This document shows positions 13,906 to 19,391 of a stretch of DNA of 21,751 bases, piece after piece (the stretch's first letter is position 1; every line of letters starts with the position of its first letter). This DNA comes from Kiritimatiellia bacterium (GTDB lineage Bacteria > Verrucomicrobiota > Kiritimatiellia > RFP12 > UBA1067): NCBI GenBank assembly GCA_017547265.1, contig JAFYQC010000290.1, forward strand, positions 1 through 21,751. Reading direction: 5' to 3'. A program made the position numbers and the translations under genes. Below the pieces are notes generated by a model, which worked only from the letters and a program-made list of their open reading frames with translations, ran no database searches and was not told where the DNA came from.

Positions 13906-15266
13906 GTCCCTCTCCTTTTCCTCTTGAGCTCCGCCTTCCAGGCCTTGATCTGCTCAAGGCGAGTCTTGATGCGCGCCTCGACTCCCTCGCTCGTGGGAAC
14001 ATAGTACTCGGCGTCCTTCAGCGAGTCGGGAAGGCACTGTAGGTCTGCTATCTTGTTCTCCTCGTAGTGCGCGAGGCGATAGCCCTTCCCGTAGCCAAGC
14101 TCCTTCATAAGCTTTGTCGGTGCGTTGCGGATCGCAAGCGGGACCGGCTCCGCAGTGCGAGAGAGCGCGTCCTTCTTCGCCTTTTCGTAGGCGATGTACG
14201 ACGAATTGGACTTCGGCGCGATGGAGAGGTAGATGACTGCCTCTGCAAGATGGACGGAACACTCGGGCATGCCGATGAAATGGCAGGCATGCTGCGCGGC
14301 GACCGCAATCTCGAGAGCGCGCGGATCCGCAAGCCCAACGTCCTCCGCCGCGAAACGAGTGACGCGCCGTGCGACATAGAGCGGATCCTCTCCCCCTTCC
14401 AGCATACGCGCGAGCCAGTAGACCGCCGCGTCAGGATCGGAGTTTCGCATCGACTTGTGAAGCGCCGAGATGATGTTGTAGTGTTCCTCCCCGTCCTTGT
14501 CGTAGAGAAGCGACTTGCGGGACGTGCACTGCTCAAGAACGCCGTCGTCAACGACAAGCTCGCCGCCCTCTCCGCCGCAGTTCAGCACGACCATCTCGAG
14601 CGACGAAAGCGCCGCGCGCGCATCGCCGTTCGCGAAGACGGCGAGAGCGCGGAGCTGGTCGTCGGATATGCGAACCTTCAACGAACCGAAGCCGCGAGCG
14701 TCGGTGACGGCACGCCTGAGAAGCGTGACGAGATCGTCCTCGCCGAGCCCCTTCAGGACGAACACCTTGCAGCGCGAGAGGAGAGCACCGTTTACCTCGA
14801 AGGACGGATTCTCGGTCGTCGCGCCGATGAGGATGATGCTGCCGCGTTCGACGAACGGGAGAAACGCGTCCTGCTGCGCCTTGTTGAAGCGGTGGATTTC
14901 GTCGACGAAGACAATCGTCTTGCGCCCGAAGGCGCGGTCTTCGTCCGCCTGGTGCATTACTTCCTTGATTTCCTTGATGCCGCTCGTCACCGCCGAGAAA
15001 GTGATGAAGCGAGCGTTCGTCGTCCGGGCGATCACGTTTGCGAGCGTTGTCTTGCCTACGCCCGGCGGCCCCCAGAAAATCATCGAGGGGACGACATCGC
15101 GCTCGATCATACCGCGCAATATCTTCCCCTCGCCTACAAGATGTCCCTGGCCTACGACCTCGTCAAGCGTACGCGGACGAAGGCGTTCCGCAAGCGGGAC
15201 GCTTTCGTCCGGCTCTCCATCCGTCCGGCCGGAGAAAAGACTCTGCTCTACTGGTGTCACGCTCAT
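13902..15266 (-). CDS. rarA: replication-associated recombination protein RarA (MgsA)
   Basis: A 454-residue AAA+ ATPase of the RarA/MgsA/WRNIP1 family, which acts at stalled replication forks. Walker A GPPGVGKTT (66-74), Walker B VFVDEIHRFNK (D122, E123), sensor 1 GATTENPSF (about 148-156) and the arginine-finger region LLSRC are all present. The C-terminal tetramerisation region (YxxP-type YVPTSEG, then a basic helix) is complete. The length is typical. No clear Shine-Dalgarno sequence precedes ATG 15266, but the conserved N-terminus (RLRPRTLDEVVGQ) begins soon after, so the start is sound. It lies 42 nt after the SGNH-ABM gene and is coupled to the ABC-F gene. Confidence 0.96.
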   Translation of the reverse strand: MSVTPVEQSLFSGRTDGEPDESVPLAERLRPRTLDEVVGQGHLVGEGKILRGMIERDVVPSMIFWGPPGVGKTTLANVIARTTNARFITFSAVTSGIKEIKEVMHQADEDRAFGRKTIVFVDEIHRFNKAQQDAFLPFVERGSIILIGATTENPSFEVNGALLSRCKVFVLKGLGEDDLVTLLRRAVTDARGFGSLKVRISDDQLRALAVFANGDARAALSSLEMVVLNCGGEGGELVVDDGVLEQCTSRKSLLYDKDGEEHYNIISALHKSMRNSDPDAAVYWLARMLEGGEDPLYVARRVTRFAAEDVGLADPRALEIAVAAQHACHFIGMPECSVHLAEAVIYLSIAPKSNSSYIAYEKAKKDALSRTAEPVPLAIRNAPTKLMKELGYGKGYRLAHYEENKIADLQCLPDSLKDAEYYVPTSEGVEARIKTRLEQIKAWKAELKRKRRGT

Positions 15267-15308
15267 TATGCCAACCCTAAGACGCAGGCCTCCGGCTTTT
15301 CAAAGAAC

Positions 15309-16322
15309 TCAGGGAAGGACGTCCTCAAGCACGTGGAAGGACGACGAAGTGCGCATCGGGCTCACCGACGGGCCGAACTTCTTCATGTGGGGCGTTTGGA
15401 GGTGCGCCTGGAGTTCCCGAACCGAAAGCCACTTCTCGAGCATCCAGAGAGTGTTGTCGCCGAAGCGCTGGGGCTTGTCCCAGTCCGTCTTGGCGTCTCC
15501 AAGGAGGCGATACTCGCAGCAGCCCGGCTCGGCGCGAACGGCGCCCAGCACTTCCTTGGTCTTCGCAAGGTACTCGGCCTTGTTGTTGGCGTCGGGCTTA
15601 AGGTCGAAGCGGCAGAGCACCCAGACCGGCTTCCAGTTCTCCCAGTCGAAGGAAGCGACACGATCCTCCGCCATGCCGAGCGCGCGCAGAACGCCGCGGG
15701 CCATCAGGCGGTTGCCTTCAGGGCGCATGTGCACACCGTCGACCGTCAGCTTCACGGCGGGGTTCTCCGCGTGCGCCTTCCACATGTCGGCGTTGAGGTC
15801 CGCGACAGGATACCCGCGGCGCTTCGCCTCTTCGCGGAGCCATTCATTGTAAGGGGCAACCATCACGTTGTGCTTGAACTTCTCCATCTCCTGCTTCTCG
15901 AACATGGTCGCAGTCAGCACGACGACCTTGCAGCCCGCCGCGTCGCACTTGTCGAATATCGTGGAGATGTTCTTCTTGTAGTCCTCGAGCGGCACGCCCT
16001 TGTTCCAGTCCTGGTGCCAGACGTCGTTGACGCCGCACGAGAGAGTCATCACGTTCGGCTTCTTGGAAAGCACGTGCTTATCTAACCGCCCCAGCATGTC
16101 GTTGGACTTGTTCCCGCTGATGCCGGCCTTCACCGGCTTGACGTTCACGCCCTCGCAGGCGAGCGAGCGAAGGACGAGGTTGACGTATCCGTCGATCTTT
16201 TCCTGGCCCTGCTGCGTGATCGAGTCGCCAAGGAACGCAAGCGTGTCGCCGTCCTTGACAATAAGTTCTCCAAACGCCGTCGACGCAGCCACAACGACTG
16301 CGGCAAGAGTAGCAATCTTCAT
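15309..16322 (-). CDS. secreted SGNH/GDSL hydrolase fused to an ABM domain
   Basis: A 337-residue secreted fusion protein with signal peptide MKIATLAAVVVAASTAFG. The SGNH hydrolase part (about 20-225) has block I FLGDSITQQG with nucleophile S34, block II GISGN (67-71), block III SCGVND with N99, and block V D195-G-V-H198. It is probably a carbohydrate or lipid ester hydrolase. Residues about 234-337 look like an antibiotic-biosynthesis-monooxygenase (ABM, YgiN-like) domain: RFDLKPDANNKAEYLAKTKE, AEPGCCEYRLL, then LEKWLSVRELQAHLQTPHMK. The reading frame is continuous, with AAAGGTG before ATG 16322. It is the third gene of the operon starting at 16851. The fusion is unusual and its role unknown. 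Confidence 0.85.
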   Translation of the reverse strand: MKIATLAAVVVAASTAFGELIVKDGDTLAFLGDSITQQGQEKIDGYVNLVLRSLACEGVNVKPVKAGISGNKSNDMLGRLDKHVLSKKPNVMTLSCGVNDVWHQDWNKGVPLEDYKKNISTIFDKCDAAGCKVVVLTATMFEKQEMEKFKHNVMVAPYNEWLREEAKRRGYPVADLNADMWKAHAENPAVKLTVDGVHMRPEGNRLMARGVLRALGMAEDRVASFDWENWKPVWVLCRFDLKPDANNKAEYLAKTKEVLGAVRAEPGCCEYRLLGDAKTDWDKPQRFGDNTLWMLEKWLSVRELQAHLQTPHMKKFGPSVSPMRTSSSFHVLEDVLP

Positions 16323-16365
16323 CTTAGCACCTTTCGTTTCGAGTTTAGGACATTCGTTCGATAAA

Positions 16366-16575
16366 TCAAAGACCGACTTTGGCCTTTGCCGCGCCGGTGA
16401 CACCGCCAGCGGCATCTGCGCCGCTGTGCGAAATGGCGTTGAGGCCGGGAACTTCGGTCGGACCGATCCAGCCTGCCTTGACGCCGATGAAGCCGTAGAG
16501 CCACAGCGCGGCAAGCACGACGAGCAGCAAACCAATTGCAGAAGGTATAATGCGCTTCAAGATGATGTTAGCCAT
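16366..16575 (-). CDS. 69-residue single-pass membrane protein
   Basis: A short protein with an N-terminal hydrophobic helix (about residues 9-32, SAIGLLLVVLAALWLYGFIG) and a small Gly/Ala-rich tail. GAAAGGAAA precedes the ATG, and the gene sits 18 nt after the Cys/His-knuckle gene and 43 nt before the SGNH-ABM gene, in one probable operon. No family recognised. The helix could be an anchor or an uncleaved signal. Confidence 0.7.
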   Translation of the reverse strand: MANIILKRIIPSAIGLLLVVLAALWLYGFIGVKAGWIGPTEVPGLNAISHSGADAAGGVTGAAKAKVGL

Positions 16576-16593
16576 TTTAGATTTCCTTTCGTT

Positions 16594-16851
16594 TTACTTT
16601 TCGTGGCGGTGCGTCGGCGAATAGATGCAACTTGCACCGTTCGCCGTCGAGCCGCACCAGATGCACTTGTTCGCGCCGGGGCCGTGTCGGTGTATCTTGT
16701 TGGGCGAGTATATGCAACTATGGCCGTAGCTTGTGCTACCGCACCACTCACAGTGCTTTTCGTCGTCGCGATGCTCGTGAATCTTGTTTGGACTGTATAT
16801 GCAGCTATGGCCGTAGCTCGAGCTGCCGCAATGCCTACATTTACTCGCCAT
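16594..16851 (-). CDS. miniprotein with three tandem Cys/His knuckles
   Basis: An 85-residue protein made almost entirely of three repeats with an exact 29-residue period. Each has the pattern C-x2-C-G-S/T, then G-x-S-C-I-Y-S-P, then H-x-H: C5/C8/C17/H25/H27, C34/C37/C46/H54/H56, C63/C66/C75/H81/H83. Each repeat could bind one zinc ion. There is no signal peptide, so it is probably cytoplasmic. AAAAGGAGG gives a strong ribosome-binding site. I know of similar uncharacterised CxxCGS-CxYSP miniproteins in bacteria but no assigned function. It is the first gene of an operon with a membrane miniprotein and the SGNH-ABM hydrolase. DNA or RNA binding is possible. Confidence 0.85.
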   Translation of the reverse strand: MASKCRHCGSSSYGHSCIYSPNKIHEHRDDEKHCEWCGSTSYGHSCIYSPNKIHRHGPGANKCIWCGSTANGASCIYSPTHRHEK

Positions 16852-16873
16852 TGACAGACCTCCTTTTGAGCAA

Positions 16874-16904
16874 ATGATACCATAAACTGCCTGCTAAAAG
16901 CAAC
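16874..16904 (-). promoter_or_regulatory. possible promoter of the knuckle-protein operon
   Basis: Minus-strand TATCAT (16874-16879) is preceded by TATGG, an extended -10 like those elsewhere in the window. A -35 is uncertain: TTGCTT at 16899-16904 would give a 19-nt spacer. The leader would be about 20 nt. Confidence 0.4.
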
Positions 16905-16944
16905 AACCTCGCGACGATTCCACTGTGTCACTTTACTGTGTTAG

Positions 16945-16961
16945 AGGGGTCTGCCCCTTTT
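16945..16961. repeat. GGGGTC palindrome, divergent copy
   Basis: AGGGG-tctg-CCCCT followed by TTT. It resembles the ATGGGGTC-A-GACCCCAT palindromes at 19220 and 21448 and the REP sequences that accompany RAYT transposases in other bacteria. It may also act as a terminator on the plus strand (TTTT follows), but no plus-strand gene precedes it. Confidence 0.4.
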
Positions 16962-16983
16962 GAATTTCAATGTCATTGCACTC

Positions 16984-17012
16984 TTGAAGAAACAGGTTAG
17001 TTGTGCTAAAAT
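16984..17012 (+). promoter_or_regulatory. promoter of the DUF805 gene
   Basis: TTGAAG (16984-16989) and TAAAAT (17007-17012) with a 17-nt spacer; TGC precedes the -10. The start would lie near 17019, giving a leader of about 99 nt that contains the bulged hairpin at 17041-17079. Confidence 0.6.
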
Positions 17013-17040
17013 GTCCCTAAACTGACATAGCACCTTCCAT

Positions 17041-17079
17041 AAAGGGTACCAGCAGGTCAATCAGTCAACCTGCCCTTTT
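17041..17079 (+). ncRNA. bulged-hairpin leader motif, copy 1
   Basis: Outer helix AAAGGG (17041-17046) with CCTTTT (17074-17079, one G-U), a 5-nt 5' bulge TACCA, inner helix GCAGGT/ACCTGC (17052-17057, 17068-17073), loop CAATCAGTCA. Copy 2 at 19318-19348 has the same architecture with compensatory base changes in both helices. It ends 38 nt before the DUF805 ATG. The U-run on the 3' side also allows an attenuator reading. Confidence 0.5.
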
Positions 17080-17117
17080 ATCGCAGGCTGTGTCGCCATC
17101 AACAAGGGAACAAAAAA

Positions 17118-17639
17118 ATGGAAATACCAATTAACAAAGAGACAGGCATGTTGTTGCTCAACAAACTTTTTGAATTCTCTGGCCGTGCAGCACGTAGGGA
17201 ATATTTCCTCTACTCTTTGGCCATTAGCGTTACAATGGTTGTTCTCTTCGCCATAGGAGCGTTTCTTGTCGGAATCTCGGACTGGTTGATTATCTTGGCG
17301 CTTCCATTTTTCATCGCTGCCATTTTACTGATCCTCGCCCTGCTTGCGACTCTATTCCGCAGGTTGCACGATCTCGGCCTTTCGGGTTTTTGGATTTTTT
17401 ACTTCATCCCAGTCGTTGGTCTTCCCGCTCTCATTTTCGCCTACCTCCTCGGGGTCGACGACTCCGCAAAAAGCGTAATTGAGCGCATCAAGGGTTTTGG
17501 CTCCCCCTGGCTCGGCTGGATACTCATGATCCTCTTCTGGACAGCCGGAAGTTGGTTCGGTTCCATACTGATTCTCGCCGCCCCCGGAAACAAAGGCGAT
17601 AATTTTTATGGGCCCGATCCGTTGGCAAAGGCTGTGTAA
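17118..17639 (+). CDS. DUF805 family inner-membrane protein
   Basis: A 173-residue integral membrane protein of the DUF805 (YhaH-like) family. The hallmark motifs are present: F-x-FSGRAARREYF (about 18-30), RRLHDLGLSGFW (81-92) and the C-terminal G-N-x-x-x-D-N-x-YGPDP (158-168). Four hydrophobic segments lie at about 31-52, 56-79, 91-111 and 131-154. Function is unknown for the family. AAGGGA (17104-17109) supports the ATG at 17118. The gene stands alone, with a leader of about 100 nt carrying a structured RNA motif and a hairpin terminator behind it. Confidence 0.92.
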   Translation: MEIPINKETGMLLLNKLFEFSGRAARREYFLYSLAISVTMVVLFAIGAFLVGISDWLIILALPFFIAAILLILALLATLFRRLHDLGLSGFWIFYFIPVVGLPALIFAYLLGVDDSAKSVIERIKGFGSPWLGWILMILFWTAGSWFGSILILAAPGNKGDNFYGPDPLAKAV

Positions 17640-17723
17640 CTGAAAATCCGCAATATCTGCGACTATGTGGGCGAACTGACTCAGATCCGCCCGCTGATCT
17701 CGGGATTTTAGACGAGATCTACG

Positions 17724-17762
17724 AATCCCCGATGGACATGGCAGATGCCTATCGGGGATTTT
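17724..17762 (+). terminator. intrinsic terminator of the DUF805 gene
   Basis: Perfect 10-bp arms AATCCCCGAT (17724-17733) and ATCGGGGATT (17751-17760), with the run of T ending at 17762. A smaller stem (GATCTCG/CGAGATC, 17696-17719) lies just before it. The U-run is short, so termination may be partial. Confidence 0.65.
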
Positions 17763-17775
17763 GGCGGACTGACTC

Positions 17776-17871
17776 CTTCCTCCAACTCCAACTCTGAACT
17801 CCAACTACTGCGTACTGACTCCTGACCCCTAATCCTCCAACTCCAACTCTGAACTCCAACTCACTGCCCCC
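17776..17871 (-). repeat. mosaic repeat block 5, tandemly doubled
   Basis: Two copies in a row of the GGAGTT-type word plus the GTCAG-type word in minus orientation (about 17778-17832 and 17833-17871). On the minus strand the block begins inside the GH5 gene: the last codons (V-R-G-Q) and the TGA at 17861-17863 are repeat sequence. Confidence 0.85.
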
Positions 17872-19072
17872 TAACCACCTGCCGTATGACCGAGGTGATT
17901 GCGGTATTTTCGACGAAGGCGCCGGGTGCGGAAAGCGCCGCCCACTTTGCCTTGACTGTCTCGTAGTCGTCGGACGCAAGCGCGTCGACATCGGTGGAGT
18001 GTGCCCGATAGTTCCAAAGCCCCCAGTTGCCGTTGCCCTGCATGTTCTTGCCGGTCCAGATCGTCCAGCTCCACCCTTCGTCCTCCATGAGCTGCAGGCA
18101 GTCCTTCCATGCCTCGTTCGCGAAGAAGGTGCACTCGCCCACGTAGACCGGCACGCCGTGGCCCGTCTCGCGCTCGCGGTCGCGGTGCATGCGGAGATTG
18201 TCGATGATGCCCTTGGGGTCCTTCTCCTGCCCCCAGGCGTAGAAGTGATACTCGTAGGCGACGTTCTTCCAGCCGTACTTCGACGGCGGCGGCAAGTGGC
18301 ACGGATCCCAGCACGCGCCGACCATGACAAGGTGCCGCGAGTCGACGGCGCGCACGGCGCGGTACAGTGCGTCGAGCCCCTTCTCCACGTTCGGGGCGGT
18401 AGTGAGGCCCTTCGGCTGGCCCTCGGGCTCGTTGGCGAGTCCGTACGCCGCGACCCAGCGGTTGTCCCGATAGTGCGTCGCAACAGCAGTCCAGAGCTTG
18501 CACGAGAGGTCGAGCCACTTCTCGTCGTGGAAGGTCTTCGCGAAGCGCGTCTCGCCGGAGTGGTCGCGTCCGTTCTGGCTGCCAGGTGCCGCGTGGAGGT
18601 CGAGTATCGTGTAGATTCCCTCACGCGCGGCGCAGTCGACGAACCAGTCGAGGAGCGCAAACCCCTCCGAAAGAATCTCGCCGTCCTCGGTGATGAGGTC
18701 GCGCCAGCCGAACGGCAGGCGAATCGCGTTGAGGCCGAGGCCTGCGAAGTTGCGGAAGTCCTGCTCGGTCCACCAGCCCTTGCGGTAGATGCGATAGAGC
18801 TCGTCCGCCTTCTCCTTCCCGAAGCGCGCGGTGAAGCTTTCATACGTCTCGGTCTGGGTGCCGGCGACCTTGTTCGGGCACATCCAGTTCTCGGTCACGA
18901 GCCAGCCGCCCGCGTTGACGCCGCGCAGCACGATCGGGCGTCCGCCATCGGCCTGGTCGTAGAGCGTCTTGCCTACTGCCGTCACGTAGCCCGGGGGCTC
19001 GGCCACGCGCGAAGTCGTACAACCGGCGCTGAGCGCCGCGGAAAGAACTGCAAGGGGAATGGTCTTTTTCAT
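17861..19072 (-). CDS. GH5 family glycoside hydrolase, lipoprotein
   Basis: A 403-residue lipoprotein (MKKTIPLAVLSAALSAGC, C18 lipidated) with a GH5 (clan A) catalytic domain. It begins with VLRGVNAGGWLVTENW, as in exo-beta-1,3-glucanase-like GH5 members. The catalytic acid is E215 in GLANEPEG and the nucleophile E313 in VYVGECTFF. H160, H276, Y278 and W339 occupy the usual active-site positions. It probably cleaves a beta-glucan or beta-mannan outside the cell. Subfamily cannot be fixed by eye. TATAAT lies 6 nt before the ATG with no Shine-Dalgarno sequence, so the mRNA is predicted to be leaderless. The C-terminal VRGQ and the stop come from a dispersed repeat. Confidence 0.92.
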   Translation of the reverse strand: MKKTIPLAVLSAALSAGCTTSRVAEPPGYVTAVGKTLYDQADGGRPIVLRGVNAGGWLVTENWMCPNKVAGTQTETYESFTARFGKEKADELYRIYRKGWWTEQDFRNFAGLGLNAIRLPFGWRDLITEDGEILSEGFALLDWFVDCAAREGIYTILDLHAAPGSQNGRDHSGETRFAKTFHDEKWLDLSCKLWTAVATHYRDNRWVAAYGLANEPEGQPKGLTTAPNVEKGLDALYRAVRAVDSRHLVMVGACWDPCHLPPPSKYGWKNVAYEYHFYAWGQEKDPKGIIDNLRMHRDRERETGHGVPVYVGECTFFANEAWKDCLQLMEDEGWSWTIWTGKNMQGNGNWGLWNYRAHSTDVDALASDDYETVKAKWAALSAPGAFVENTAITSVIRQVVRGQ

Positions 19073-19078
19073 GGCGGC

Positions 19079-19084
19079 ATTATA
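19079..19084 (-). promoter_or_regulatory. TATAAT 6 nt before the GH5 ATG (leaderless type)
   Basis: Minus-strand TTTGATATAAT, then GCCGCC, then ATG. Spacing and upstream T-T-T-G are the same as for the hydrolase gene at 11592. No good -35 is visible. Confidence 0.6.
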
Positions 19085-19125
19085 TCAAACCCGGGCCGAT
19101 CGCAAAATATCCAAAGGTATATCCC

Positions 19126-19160
19126 GCCACTCTCCAACTCCAACTCTAAACTCCAACTTA
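19126..19160 (-). repeat. mosaic repeat block 6 (GGAGTT word only)
   Basis: Minus-strand copy of the GGAGTTTAGAGTTGGAGTTG word with the trailing GAGTGG, as in blocks 1 and 4, without the other words. It lies upstream of the GH5 gene. Confidence 0.75.
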
Positions 19161-19163
19161 TCC

Positions 19164-19211
19164 AGCCGTGTAGAACATGTAGATCGTGTAGAATTAGAGA
19201 GTTGATTCTGT
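19164..19211 (+). repeat. 48-bp dispersed repeat, copy 1
   Basis: Matches 21528-21575 at 47 of 48 bases. It contains a degenerate 9-mer array: GTGTAGAAC, ATGTAGATC, GTGTAGAAT. The two copies lie on either side of the large surface-protein gene. Confidence 0.85.
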
Positions 19212-19219
19212 ATTTTACT

Positions 19220-19236
19220 ATGGGGTCAGACCCCAT
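19220..19236. repeat. 17-bp GGGGTC palindrome (REP-like), copy 1
   Basis: ATGGGGTC-A-GACCCCAT, a perfect palindrome with one central base, inside a longer identical stretch (TATTTTACT before, GCTATC after) that recurs at 21448-21464. The form is that of REP sequences linked to RAYT transposases. Confidence 0.7.
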
Positions 19237-19251
19237 GCTATCAAAGACCCC

Positions 19252-19280
19252 TTGCGGAAAGTCTGCGAAAATGATAAGAT
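19252..19280 (+). promoter_or_regulatory. promoter of the large surface-protein gene
   Basis: TTGCGG (19252-19257) and TAAGAT (19275-19280) with a 17-nt spacer; TGA precedes the -10. The start near 19287 gives a leader of about 105 nt containing the hairpin motif at 19318-19348. Confidence 0.5.
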
Positions 19281-19317
19281 GCCAGCGTTGAGTTCTTCAT
19301 TCGTGGAGGTCCGGCAG

Positions 19318-19348
19318 CGGGCGTCAGCAAGTCAGTCAGCTTGCCCCG
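19318..19348 (+). ncRNA. bulged-hairpin leader motif, copy 2
   Basis: Outer helix CGGG/CCCG (19318-19321, 19345-19348), 5-nt 5' bulge CGTCA, inner helix GCAAG/CTTGC (19327-19331, 19340-19344), loop TCAGTCAG. Relative to copy 1 both helices differ in sequence but stay paired, and the bulge length and the TCAGTCA loop core are kept. It ends 43 nt before the ATG at 19392. Confidence 0.5.
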
Positions 19349-19391
19349 TCAGACGAACGGAGACGGAGTTTTGCAGTTACCTCGATGCAAA

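Noticed and set aside
14067..16085. A 672-codon plus-strand open frame
   Set aside because: It lies opposite RarA and the SGNH-ABM gene, both with clear family motifs. The frame is open only because of GC-rich codon usage; its product is Arg/Val/Leu-rich with no domain.
17014..17040. A pseudoknot between ACTGA (17020 region) and the loop of leader motif copy 1
   Set aside because: Five pairs are possible in copy 1, but no equivalent partner exists for copy 2, so it is not supported by the comparison.
17999..19291. A 430-codon plus-strand open frame
   Set aside because: Antisense to the GH5 gene, whose catalytic motifs and signal peptide are intact. The product has no recognisable domain and runs on through repeat sequence.
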